A stretch of DNA of 64,000 bases. Source: CAYZED01 sp964477445. GTDB taxonomy: Bacteria; Bacillota; Clostridia; Lutisporales; Lutisporaceae. Made by a program: the position numbers and the translations under genes. Below the pieces are notes generated by a model, which ran no database searches, was not told the origin of the DNA, and was given only the letters and a program-made list of their open reading frames with translations. The stretch is from the NCBI GenBank assembly GCA_964477445.1, contig CAYZED010000002.1:62001-126000 (forward strand). Reading direction: 5' to 3'. This document shows positions 44,701 through 52,795 of the stretch, piece after piece. Position 1 is the stretch's first letter, and each line of letters starts with the position of its first letter.

Positions 44701-46461
44701 CTAAAGACAAACATAATCTAAAGCTAAAAATGTATTTGATGAAAAATCATAAACTTCTTCACCTGCTTCATTAAGCGCAAATATTCTAAACTTATAATCA
44801 TTCAAATTAGCTTCCAATGTCGCTAAATAGCTGCCTTTGCTCCAAGATAATTTTAAAATATGTGGCTCTGTTTTAATTATACTCAAATCCGAATCAAATC
44901 CGAATGCGGGAAAAGAATTTCTGAATCTCAGCAGAGAAAGTTGCTTAAGTACAACATCTCGACCAAGCTCAGTCCTGAGTTGTTCCGATGTTAAGTTTGT
45001 CCTGTTAATTTCCTTATGACCACCAGATCCTGCTTTTTCGACAGCCTCATGATTATTTTTTCCCGCAAAAAGATCCAAATACCAAACTTGAGGTTTCCCA
45101 GGCATAAAAATCTGAATCGCCCTAGCAAGTAGTAGTTTCTCATCATCTTCACCTAAAGCACTGTAATATGTAGCATTAACTTGATAATAAACACTTTTAC
45201 TTCCATGTAAATCTTTTACATGTCCCCCTCGACTGACTACTGTCTTTATTAAGTTTTCTATCTGCTCGTCTGATATCAAGCCCTTCAAATCCAGTAAAGG
45301 AATTCCGTCGTGACAGCCAAGCATATTGACTGTTTTAATTTTCTTCTCTTGAATGTCATTTATCCATTTTATCAAATACCCATGAGTATGTCTTTCTAAA
45401 GCATCAATAACTAGGCCTGGCAAAAAGAAATCATAAGTCATATACCCTTCATTTGCTAGCTTTTCGTGGATTTTTTCTTCATATTTTGAATGAATTTCAG
45501 GTAGTAAAACTAGCCCATATTTATCAGCTAATGATTTTACTCTTTGCAACAAATCCCAAGTGCCAGGCTCATTGAGGAAATTTCTTTCACCAGGTTCTTT
45601 CGGAGCATAAGCAAAAGCATCAAGCCTTACGATTTCTGCTCCATAACGAGAAAGTTTTTTTAATGTATCCTCATAAAACTCCCATACCAATGGTGATTTT
45701 ATGTTTAGATCCATTTGCCCCAAATATTTTCTGCTCGATTCAAGTATTTCGATAGTCTTTTCTCTATATCTATCAAAATTTCCGAACTCTATTTCAGACG
45801 GTTTTTTCCCATTTTCTATTGCTTTATTCACTATTTCAGCCAACTTTTCAGCTGAAGTATATTGAATGTCCATTCCCTTGATTAAATCCTGAGCATCTAA
45901 ACTTTTGTATTTCACTTCCTGATAAAAAGTATTCCAATAAGGAACTTCCTTACCGTCTGGCATGCGAACATTCATGATAGGGAGTCCAGGTTTTCTGAAA
46001 AACATGTCTTTTATAAGTTCATCATCAGGCTGAATATAGCCTTCCTGAGTCATCTCACCATGTCCATCCCAAAATTTGTTCCAATTAATAAAAAAATCTT
46101 TATAAACCGAATTCTCGCCATTTTTCAAAATATCTTGAAATTGCTTTGATAGAACAGAAGAATGGTTTAATATGAAATCGAATTTGAGGTGAATATTCAT
46201 GTTTTTCAATTCTACGAAATCGTTTTCGGTGGCAAATAAATTATTCAATTCATAATCAATTACTGAAAAACCCCTATCTAAATCCGTATTGAAAACGCTC
46301 GGTAATATATAAAATGATTCAAATACTTTTTCAAGTTCTGGTGATTTCAAAAATTCAACAATATTGCCTAATGTTCCGCTCATACTATCAGGGTAGGCGT
46401 TTAGCATTGGACCTGATTTTATAGCAAAATCTGCTTGTTCACTCATTTCATTTGTTTCCAT
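44701..46461 (-). CDS. GH13 sucrose-phosphorylase-like enzyme (GH13_18 type)
   Basis: The 586-residue protein is an alpha-amylase-superfamily phosphorylase. It begins with the short strand-1 region LNAYPDSMSGTL, typical of the GH13_18 group. It has the catalytic nucleophile in VRLDAFAYAPKEPGERNF near residue 280, the acid/base in LLPEIHSKYEE near 315, and the transition-state aspartate in LGCHDGIPLLDLKG near 385. PQVWYLDLFAGKNNHE is typical of the sucrose phosphorylase branch. The donor could be sucrose, sucrose-6-phosphate or a glucosyl-glycerate, and I cannot choose. It lies 53 bases after a P-loop kinase gene. Confidence 0.82.
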   Translation of the reverse strand: METNEMSEQADFAIKSGPMLNAYPDSMSGTLGNIVEFLKSPELEKVFESFYILPSVFNTDLDRGFSVIDYELNNLFATENDFVELKNMNIHLKFDFILNHSSVLSKQFQDILKNGENSVYKDFFINWNKFWDGHGEMTQEGYIQPDDELIKDMFFRKPGLPIMNVRMPDGKEVPYWNTFYQEVKYKSLDAQDLIKGMDIQYTSAEKLAEIVNKAIENGKKPSEIEFGNFDRYREKTIEILESSRKYLGQMDLNIKSPLVWEFYEDTLKKLSRYGAEIVRLDAFAYAPKEPGERNFLNEPGTWDLLQRVKSLADKYGLVLLPEIHSKYEEKIHEKLANEGYMTYDFFLPGLVIDALERHTHGYLIKWINDIQEKKIKTVNMLGCHDGIPLLDLKGLISDEQIENLIKTVVSRGGHVKDLHGSKSVYYQVNATYYSALGEDDEKLLLARAIQIFMPGKPQVWYLDLFAGKNNHEAVEKAGSGGHKEINRTNLTSEQLRTELGRDVVLKQLSLLRFRNSFPAFGFDSDLSIIKTEPHILKLSWSKGSYLATLEANLNDYKFRIFALNEAGEEVYDFSSNTFLALDYVCL

Positions 46462-46514
46462 AGAAAACCTCCATTTAAGACTATTTCCTAAATTATTTAG
46501 AAAACTTTACGCAT

Positions 46515-47312
46515 TCAAGGCTTCATAATCTCGATATACTTGCTGTAAGATATAATCTCGTTATCTTTTGATATTATAAGTTTCGCCCTAGAAGCTTGAG
46601 AAATCAGCATTTCTTGTTCAATTCCAAGTACCAACGTAGTGAATGGGCTGTCAGTTCCGCCATCACGATTCCTGGATTTTCGATGTTCAAGTGTTTCCTC
46701 TGGAGTACTGTTTAAAAGTATTGGAATATCAACGCCTTGTAAATTAAAGCTATTTCCATGAGTCCATTCAATAACCATGACGTTTTTGTCAGTAAAATCA
46801 ACAGAGTCATACCAAAGCTCTGTCTCTTCTCTTCCCATTCGTTTCAAGGAAATTTTAGAGCTACCATTTTTGAACTGAGAGATAATTTCACTAAGTTTAT
46901 TGAAATCAATTTCTTTATCAGATCCTAAATAGTTCTTGAGTCCCTCAATTCCACTTTGTTCAAAGATACGGAATCTCTCAGCATCATTATACTTAGGTAT
47001 GCGGTGCGGATAATTATCTCCCGACAATGTATAGCTACCTAAGTCAATTTTATTCAGATAATATGATAACAAAGACGCAATCTCTGATTTCCCAACTCCA
47101 GATCCACCACACACAGCCACAACTGCTCTCTGATAAGGATTTTCATTAAGTATTGGTATAAGAAGTTCAAGCAGCTTTGGAAAAATCACTTTTGCTTTTT
47201 CGATATGATTTTCTCCTATCATTACTTTGTCTCCGGGCATATCTCCTTTTGGGATACTATTCACATCTTGAATGTCTTCTGGAATCCATGGGATTTCGGA
47301 TATAGATTTCAT
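46515..47312 (-). CDS. P-loop kinase-like protein paired with the GH13 phosphorylase
   Basis: The 265-residue protein has a Walker A motif VAVCGGSGVGKSEIASLL near residue 68, a SGDNYPHRIPKYNDAERFRIFE stretch resembling uridine-kinase-type P-loop kinases, VMVIEWTHGNSF as a likely Walker B and an arginine-rich lid (LEHRKSRNRDGG). The likely substrate is a sugar or nucleoside. Adjacency to the GH13 enzyme suggests it handles the free sugar released by phosphorolysis or a related compound, which is inference. No transporter gene accompanies the pair. Confidence 0.65.
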   Translation of the reverse strand: MKSISEIPWIPEDIQDVNSIPKGDMPGDKVMIGENHIEKAKVIFPKLLELLIPILNENPYQRAVVAVCGGSGVGKSEIASLLSYYLNKIDLGSYTLSGDNYPHRIPKYNDAERFRIFEQSGIEGLKNYLGSDKEIDFNKLSEIISQFKNGSSKISLKRMGREETELWYDSVDFTDKNVMVIEWTHGNSFNLQGVDIPILLNSTPEETLEHRKSRNRDGGTDSPFTTLVLGIEQEMLISQASRAKLIISKDNEIISYSKYIEIMKP

Positions 47313-47356
47313 TTTTTCCCCCTGTAAATTTAATGGTAGTGTAAGCAGGATTCATC

Positions 47357-47950
47357 CTAAAGTGTTTTACGCATTACGACCACGCTGTCCTGCTCGATTA
47401 TGGGTACAAATCCTAATTTCTCATACAGTCTTATTGGACCCTTGAAATCCATATCATACAGCTCTTTTCGTATATGCACATAGCCTTCAACCAACTCAAA
47501 GCCCTCTGCCTTAGCATCGGTAATTACTCTCTCTAAAAGAGCGGTTGACACACCCTTATTACGATATTCAGGGGCAATCGAAAAGCAGACAACCGACATT
47601 GTTTTACCTATAGTGGTTTCCCTTGCAAAGTCCGGAACAAACTGATAACGGTTTTTGACGTATTCAGTCATATCTCTGGCGTTGCACCAACCGATGACGG
47701 TATCATCAAAAAATGCCAGATAGCCTTGAATTTTACCCTCATCCAACATATTAACCGCATGACGACGAATCGTTCCTTTAACATCCCCACTAAACTCCCT
47801 CACCATTTGGTCTATTTCCTCAGAGGTCTGCATCGGGCTTGTGCAGTAGCAGGGGCCATTTGAGTCTGTGTCTGCAAACGCCCGATTGTCGAAGAAATCG
47901 AGATAGTTTTGGTAAAGATCTGGAGTTAATGGCTTAATAGTTAGCTTCAT
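47357..47950 (-). CDS. GNAT-family acetyltransferase
   Basis: The 197-residue protein carries the acetyl-CoA-binding stretch SIAPEYRNKGVSTALLERVI near residue 125, preceded by a beta strand MSVVCFSIAP and followed by YEKLGFVPI near 180. An N-terminal region contains YCTSPMQTSEE, as in a group of cytosolic GNATs. The substrate is unknown. Base composition is noticeably richer in GC than flanking genes, as for the next gene. Confidence 0.85.
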   Translation of the reverse strand: MKLTIKPLTPDLYQNYLDFFDNRAFADTDSNGPCYCTSPMQTSEEIDQMVREFSGDVKGTIRRHAVNMLDEGKIQGYLAFFDDTVIGWCNARDMTEYVKNRYQFVPDFARETTIGKTMSVVCFSIAPEYRNKGVSTALLERVITDAKAEGFELVEGYVHIRKELYDMDFKGPIRLYEKLGFVPIIEQDSVVVMRKTL

Positions 47951-48033
47951 ATGATTTTTACTCCCTTCAAAATGTCTTCTACTACCTAACTTGGTTTCTA
48001 TACGCTGTCCAAAACGAGCTCAGATGATGGTAA

Positions 48034-48606
48034 TTATACATATAACTTTCTCGCTTTCTCAGTCACCTCACGAATAAAAACTGTTTTTGCTTTGGTATAG
48101 CCATCCCTGTCATGCTCAAAGCCCTTGTGCAATTTGGCCTTAAGTGCGGCATATTCAGCAGCAGTTTCAGGATGTGCAATAAGATAATCACGGAAATACA
48201 ACTCGTCAGGGTCGCCGAGGTAGCGGACATGAATATGATATACCTTTTCCGCAAAACCGTCAGGCAAATAACCTTTCAGAAATATCAAATGCGGCGGCGG
48301 AGTCGGAAGAGTTAGAGTCGATTCGTTCAAGTATATATATTCAGGCGATGATAGGGCGGTAATCAACTTGTTAATATCTGTATCCTCTTTAATTTCAAGC
48401 AAGACATCCACAGTCGGCTTTGCCAAAAGACCCGGCACTGATGTACTACCATAATGGCTTATTCGTGCAATGCTTTCCATGCCAATCAAATGTTCCAGAT
48501 TCGCTTTTTCCTCAACATACCATTTCGGCCATTCTGGATTGTATTCGCTAAGAATAACAGGGTATATTTTGGAACGCCGTTCTTCTGCGGTTTCGTATTT
48601 ACCCAT
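48034..48606 (-). CDS. GrpB-family (UPF0157) nucleotidyltransferase-like protein
   Basis: The 190-residue protein matches the GrpB family: PVILSEYNPEWPKWYVEEK, then RISHYGSTSVPGLLAKPTVD with the GSTSVPGL nucleotidyltransferase-like core, YHIHVRYLG and FRDYLIAHPETAAEYAALK. Function in the family is not established beyond the fold. It is GC-richer than its surroundings. The 196 bases 48607-48802 show no gene or clear element. Confidence 0.88.
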   Translation of the reverse strand: MGKYETAEERRSKIYPVILSEYNPEWPKWYVEEKANLEHLIGMESIARISHYGSTSVPGLLAKPTVDVLLEIKEDTDINKLITALSSPEYIYLNESTLTLPTPPPHLIFLKGYLPDGFAEKVYHIHVRYLGDPDELYFRDYLIAHPETAAEYAALKAKLHKGFEHDRDGYTKAKTVFIREVTEKARKLYV

Positions 48607-48802
48607 TCTCTTTTCCTCGATTTCAAATTTTCATCTCATCGCACCGTTATTTATGTGGTAGATTTCATCTTGTTATATCATCAATTATACCATCGAGATT
48701 AGAGATTCTTAATTTTTTTGTTCATAATTCGAAAGTTGTTTTTTGAGTTGTTTAATAGTTTGTTACGTTTTGTATAGAAGTCTTTTTTAGTATTAAAATT
48801 TA

Positions 48803-49573
48803 CTACAATTTTAAGCAACTTTCCAAAGCCAGCTCAAAAACCGATTCTCTTACATCAGTCTGATCTGTCCAAGAACGATGATCCCATTCCTTGCAGCTTA
48901 GGTCGTCTCCGCTATATAGGATCTGACCAAAAACTACATTCCTAAACTGAGCAACTGCACAAAACGCAGCGCATTCCATTTCCACAGTAACACATCCCTC
49001 AGAAGCCCGCAATTCGACCTTTTCTCTAGTTTCTCTATAAAAAGCATCTGTCGTCCAAGTTTTTGCCTCAAGATATTTTACACCATGGTAGTCTAGAACA
49101 TCTTTTATTGTCTTTACAGCTTTTTTATTCACTTCTACTTCCCTAGAAGGCTCTAAATAGTGATATGAGGTTCCTTCATCTCTAACTGCGGCATTTGGAA
49201 TAATGAGATGTCCAACCGCAATTCCCTTTTTAATTACACCAGCACCACCACAAGCAATGAATTTGCTGCAACCTAACGCTATTACTTCTTCAATCATTGC
49301 AGCAGAAGCAGGTGCACCCAGTAGAGAGTGGAATACCACCACCTTTTCTCCTTTGTATTCCATTTCATAGATCGGCAAAATCCCAGCATCTGCTTTAAGT
49401 TCAATAATAGTTTCTAATTTCCCTGCTTCCTTTAAACCCTCGATAACATCTTTAAAAAATGTGATTACACATCTTTCTGGAATGTCGCGAGCTTTTATTA
49501 ACATATTTGGTTCAATCACCGCTTCCCTGTTATTGTCAAACTCAAGTATTGGATAATCTTTTCTTATACTCAA
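48803..49573 (-). CDS. Nucleoside phosphorylase (uridine phosphorylase-like)
   Basis: The 256-residue protein belongs to the PNP/UDP phosphorylase family. Visible signatures are LLGAPASAAMIEEVIALG and KFIACGGAGVIKKGIAVGH (phosphate-binding glycine loop), RDEGTSYHYLEPSR, and VTVEMECAAFCAVAQFRN with the ribose-binding Met-Glu. The start is a TTG at 49571-49573 after AGGAGA with a six-base spacer. It follows a long leader that can fold into a compact RNA. Base preference (uridine or purine) is not decided. Confidence 0.87.
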   Translation of the reverse strand: MSIRKDYPILEFDNNREAVIEPNMLIKARDIPERCVITFFKDVIEGLKEAGKLETIIELKADAGILPIYEMEYKGEKVVVFHSLLGAPASAAMIEEVIALGCSKFIACGGAGVIKKGIAVGHLIIPNAAVRDEGTSYHYLEPSREVEVNKKAVKTIKDVLDYHGVKYLEAKTWTTDAFYRETREKVELRASEGCVTVEMECAAFCAVAQFRNVVFGQILYSGDDLSCKEWDHRSWTDQTDVRESVFELALESCLKL

Positions 49574-49670
49574 AATAATCTCTCCTTCTGATTTGTATTC
49601 TTCGCAATCTCACCTTTTTTTGATCAAAAATATAAAAAACCTGCAAAACCACACCATAAACTTACTTCCT

Positions 49671-49698
49671 ATATGTTAGAATTTTAGGTCTAACATAT
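49671..49698. repeat. 10-bp perfect inverted repeat in the nucleoside phosphorylase leader
   Basis: ATATGTTAGA (49671-49680) and TCTAACATAT (49689-49698) surround eight bases and are followed by a G6 run on the plus strand. No T-run follows on the minus strand, so an operator or RNA stem is as likely as a terminator. Confidence 0.6.
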
Positions 49699-49701
49699 GG
49701 G

Positions 49702-49785
49702 GGGCAGTTTATTATGTGACTCCGCAGGGTATTAATTCCACGTGTAAAGCTATTTAGCTTCTATGCAGCTCAAGCACTGTTGCCC
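49702..49785 (-). ncRNA. Candidate structured leader RNA, unidentified class
   Basis: On the minus strand the ends GGGCAACAGT and ACTGCCC can pair (with a three-base bulge) to enclose about 65 bases, inside which AAGCT and AGCTT pair. The block is more GC-rich and less repetitive than the AT-rich DNA around it and starts shortly after a promoter-like sequence. I compared it by eye with purine, cobalamin, THF, glycine and TPP riboswitch signatures and found no match. Confidence 0.4.
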
Positions 49786-49810
49786 TTATACATACTCACC
49801 TTTTGAAGTA

Positions 49811-49838
49811 TTTTTACATATTTTTTCTGTTTTGTCAA
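49811..49838 (-). promoter_or_regulatory. Promoter of the nucleoside phosphorylase leader
   Basis: TTGACA (49833-49838) is followed after 16 bases by TAAAAA (49811-49816) on the minus strand. This gives a leader of about 230 bases before the phosphorylase. Confidence 0.55.
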
Positions 49839-49922
49839 TACGGTTTGATTAGAAAAGTAAATTCAAAATCGAGAAAAAACTTTCATTTTTTATATACTTT
49901 TTTCTGTGGCTAGAAAAAACTT

Positions 49923-49951
49923 TTGACAAAGCAGATTCAATTTGCTACACT
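49923..49951 (+). promoter_or_regulatory. Promoter of the DUF4143 ATPase gene
   Basis: TTGACA (49923-49928) and TACACT (49946-49951) are separated by 17 bases, 26 bases before the ATG. Confidence 0.7.
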
Positions 49952-49976
49952 TTAGTTCAGATGGGAGTTGTTTAAA

Positions 49977-51176
49977 ATGTTACAAAGAGCTGAATATTTA
50001 GAAAGTTTGATCGCTAATAAAGATAAAAAAATAATTAAGGTCATTACGGGTGTAAGACGTTGTGGAAAATCAACTTTATTTGAACTCTACATAACTTATT
50101 TGAAAACTATTGGTATAAATGATGACCAGATTATTTCAATTAATCTAGAAAGTGTTGAGTTTGAAGATTTACTAGATTACAAATCACTCTATAACTATAT
50201 TAAAGCAAAATTGTGCAAAGACAAATACTCATATGTTTTTATAGATGAAGTTCAAAACTGTAAATATTTCGAGAAAGCAATAGACAGTTTATTTATTAAG
50301 GATCAAGTCGATGTATACATTACTGGTTCTAATGCCTATATGCTATCGGGCGAACTAGCCACCCTATTATCGGGACGATATATCGACATCAAAATGTTAC
50401 CGTTTTCTTTCAAGGAATATTGTATTGCAGCAGGGTACGAGAATAAATCCAATGAAAATATGTTTAATGACTACTTAAAATTTGGTTCATTCCCTTATAT
50501 CGCAACAAATGATAAGAACAGCAAGACTATTGATCCATATCTTGAAGGCATTTATAGTACTATATTGATCAAGGATGTTGCAAATCGTGAAGGAATCAGT
50601 GATGTTTCATTACTAGAAGGTATCGTTAAAACAATTTCAAGCAGTATTGGCAGTCCCATTTCCACAAAAAAAATATCCGATACGATTAATTCTAGCGGAC
50701 GAAAAATATCAGTAAATACAGTAGATAATTATATTCGTACATTAACAGAAAGTTTTATTTTTTATAAAGTAGATAGATATGATATAAAAGGACGTCAACA
50801 TTTGAAAACACTAGGAAAATACTATATTGTTGATACAGGAATTCGACATATGCTTCTATCCAATACATCCTCAGATACTGGTCATGTGATAGAAAACATC
50901 GTATATTTCGAGTTGCTTCGACGTGGTTATAAAGTTAATACAGGCAAATTGGGTCAAATGGAAGTCGATTTTGTGGCCACCGATAAGGACGGAATAAAGT
51001 ATTATCAAGTAGCTGCATCGGTGCTTGATGAAAAAACACTAAAACGTGAATTAGCTCCTTTGGAAATAATATCAGACAATCACCCCAAGTTCCTACTAAC
51101 ACTTGATACTATAGGAAAAGGTTCGAATTATAACGGAATAAAGCAAATTAATCTGTTGGATTGGTTGTTAGCGTAG
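49977..51176 (+). CDS. ATP-binding protein, AAA_14-DUF4143 type
   Basis: The 399-residue protein has a Walker A motif ITGVRRCGKSTLFELY near residue 25 and Walker B YVFIDEVQNCKYFEKAI near 90. A conserved VYITGSNAYMLSGELATLLSGRYIDI segment lies near 115. The C-terminal DUF4143 domain has YYIVDTGIRHMLL, HVIENIVYFELLRRGYKV and the PD-(D/E)XK-like MEVDFVATDKDGIKYYQVA. The ATG at 49977 has GGGAG nine bases upstream. A TTG nine bases earlier is too close to that site. Family members are common and poorly understood. It stands alone with its own promoter. Confidence 0.88.
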   Translation: MLQRAEYLESLIANKDKKIIKVITGVRRCGKSTLFELYITYLKTIGINDDQIISINLESVEFEDLLDYKSLYNYIKAKLCKDKYSYVFIDEVQNCKYFEKAIDSLFIKDQVDVYITGSNAYMLSGELATLLSGRYIDIKMLPFSFKEYCIAAGYENKSNENMFNDYLKFGSFPYIATNDKNSKTIDPYLEGIYSTILIKDVANREGISDVSLLEGIVKTISSSIGSPISTKKISDTINSSGRKISVNTVDNYIRTLTESFIFYKVDRYDIKGRQHLKTLGKYYIVDTGIRHMLLSNTSSDTGHVIENIVYFELLRRGYKVNTGKLGQMEVDFVATDKDGIKYYQVAASVLDEKTLKRELAPLEIISDNHPKFLLTLDTIGKGSNYNGIKQINLLDWLLA

Positions 51177-51225
51177 TAAATAATCAAACCAGGCTACCGT
51201 TTTGGTTTGCCGGGCAGATTTAGAA

Positions 51226-51393
51226 TCATACCATTTTTAGTTTAAGTTTTCTTATTTCTTCAATACGTTTTTTAGCTTTATTCGCACCTTCTCTAATATT
51301 TATAATATATTCCTGCGGTCATAAGTGCTTTGTTTCTTCAAAATGCTTTTCTCTAATTTCATGAATTTCTCTCATTGCCTTAGATTCACCCAT
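51226..51393 (-). pseudogene. Small antitoxin-like gene broken by an in-frame TGA
   Basis: From the ATG at 51391-51393, after a strong GGAGG, a 56-codon frame reads MGESKAMREIHEIREKHFEE, then TKHL, then a TGA at 51319-51321, then PQEYIINIREGANKAKKRIE and EIRKLKLKMV before its final stop. The sequence on both sides of the TGA is one continuous charged helical protein of the kind often annotated as an antitoxin component. A TCA serine codon would become TGA by one change. No selenocysteine machinery or toxin gene is visible. Confidence 0.6.
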
Positions 51394-52072
51394 TTTCAAT
51401 CCTCCTCTCCAACTATTTTTTCTTTACTAATTCTAATCCTAGATTTTAGTCAATTTCTGATTGGCATAAAATATTAACTTTTGGATATTTTGCTTAGTCC
51501 GCCACTATTCATGCATGGGTGTTGGCTCTTTGTTAAGGTATTATATAAATCATCACTTGCAAACAGCATATTCTTGATCAAAAATTAGAGCATCATCAAA
51601 TTTNNNNNNNNNNCCACAGAAGAATTCTCTCATCTGCGAGTAGGATGGCAATGATGTTTGTCCCAATTATTGCCTTTCGCCTGAAACTGAGTAGCAGGAA
51701 TTATTGCTGAATAAATGGTCATGACGGCAGATGTCACGATGCTTCATATAGGCGGTGTATTTGGAATACTGTGTATTCGGTTTTTGTACGTTATTCCATT
51801 TTTTTTCTTTTTTTCTCTAATATCATTAAACTTGTTTTTTATTTTTTCGAACATAGTCAATACAACCCTTTTACTGATTTTGCATGAAGATCTTCTTGAT
51901 GTTTCGCATCATCGGGTCATTGAATATTTAGTAAGCAAATAACCATCAATAAGGATCTTCACATTGAGATTCAACGGGTTATCAAAATGCACTAAAACGC
52001 CATGCTATCCACCAATAATGGCATCCAGCGATTTCTTTATTAGAATATTAATTCAATAACCTTAATAAAATA
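51394..52072. other. Gap region without a supported gene
   Basis: Apart from the run of N, nothing here is supported as a gene. The piece just right of the gap (51614-51760) is GC-richer than its surroundings and could be the edge of another gene, but no frame is convincing. The stretch 51790-51950 is T-rich. Confidence 0.5.
51604..51613. other. Assembly gap (10 N)
   Basis: Ten consecutive N mark a scaffold join of unknown real length. Anything inferred about the gene order across this point, including linkage of the DUF4143 ATPase to the dynamin operon, is uncertain. Confidence 0.98.
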
Positions 52073-52390
52073 TCAGAATTTTCCTTTAGCAAGGCTTTGT
52101 CGACGGTTTTCACATGATTTAATCCATGCCTCAATTTCATTACATGCTTCATCGTTTAGGTTTTTTCGAATTCTATTATAAGCATTTTTAATCTCAATTA
52201 GTTGTATATTTATTGCATGCATGGTCTTTATTATGCCCGTGTTCTTATTTCTACGCGCTTGAGCTTCAGCTGCAATTAATTCTCTATGAGCATTAATCAT
52301 ACTAAGCTCAAGCGCATCAATCTGCACATCTTTAACATGGGCTTTTATCATCGTAAAAATTGAATATAAATCATCATCATTAAACATCAT
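52073..52390 (-). CDS. Small helical protein, last gene of the dynamin-helicase operon
   Basis: The ~105-residue protein has no recognised domain. It is predicted nearly all helical and charged (IDALELSMINAHRELIAAEA, KTMHAINIQLIEIKNAYNRI), so a helical bundle or coiled-coil adaptor is likely. GAGG lies six bases before the ATG at 52388-52390. A TTG six bases earlier also opens the frame. It follows the 131-residue gene by nine bases. No membrane span or signal peptide. Confidence 0.7.
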   Translation of the reverse strand: MMFNDDDLYSIFTMIKAHVKDVQIDALELSMINAHRELIAAEAQARRNKNTGIIKTMHAINIQLIEIKNAYNRIRKNLNDEACNEIEAWIKSCENRRQSLAKGKF

Positions 52391-52399
52391 GCCCAACCT

Positions 52400-52795
52400 C
52401 TAAAGATTCCCAATTTCTTTAATAATATCACGCATTATTTTTGAAAACTCATCTCCTGATATCTTGTTGTCATTATGCTTATAAAATTGATTCATCATAT
52501 CTTTAATAAAATTCATTTTTTCTACCATTTGATCCGTGTCAGTCTGCTTTTTCATGACATATGATTCAGCTTCTGCTAGCAGATATTTTCTGTCTTCTGC
52601 CATTTTTCGAATTATTGCATCTGTTTGCAATTTCATTTTACCCATTTGGACTATATCAGATGCCAAATCCAAGATTTTATCAAAATTATCAATTGAAGCA
52701 TCTAAAATTCTGCCTTTACTCGTTTTTTCAAGCTCAAGTTCCCTTGCTTTTACTTCATTCATGCGCCTTCCACTTACAACCTCGTAATCACTCAT
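52400..52795 (-). CDS. Small coiled-coil protein of the dynamin-helicase operon
   Basis: The 131-residue protein is unrecognised. It is strongly helical with heptad-like runs (RMNEVKARELELEKTSKGRI and YLLAEAESYVMKKQTDTDQM), and the C-terminal third is shorter-helix with GDEFSKIMRDIIKEIG. The start ATG overlaps the stop of the GTPase gene before it by four bases (ATGA), showing translational coupling. No catalytic motif is seen. I infer a structural partner of one of the dynamins. Confidence 0.75.
   Translation of the reverse strand: MSDYEVVSGRRMNEVKARELELEKTSKGRILDASIDNFDKILDLASDIVQMGKMKLQTDAIIRKMAEDRKYLLAEAESYVMKKQTDTDQMVEKMNFIKDMMNQFYKHNDNKISGDEFSKIMRDIIKEIGNL

Noticed and set aside
49702..49785. 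Known riboswitch (cobalamin, purine, THF or TPP)
   Set aside because: None of the diagnostic conserved blocks of these classes is present in order, so it is reported only as an unidentified structured leader.
51319..51321. Selenocysteine codon in the small gene
   Set aside because: No SECIS-like hairpin or Sec-machinery gene is seen and the residue aligns with an ordinary serine position in the presumed intact sequence.
51715..51942. Plus-strand small membrane protein of 75 residues
   Set aside because: No ribosome site, composition dominated by T-runs, and it lies just right of the assembly gap.
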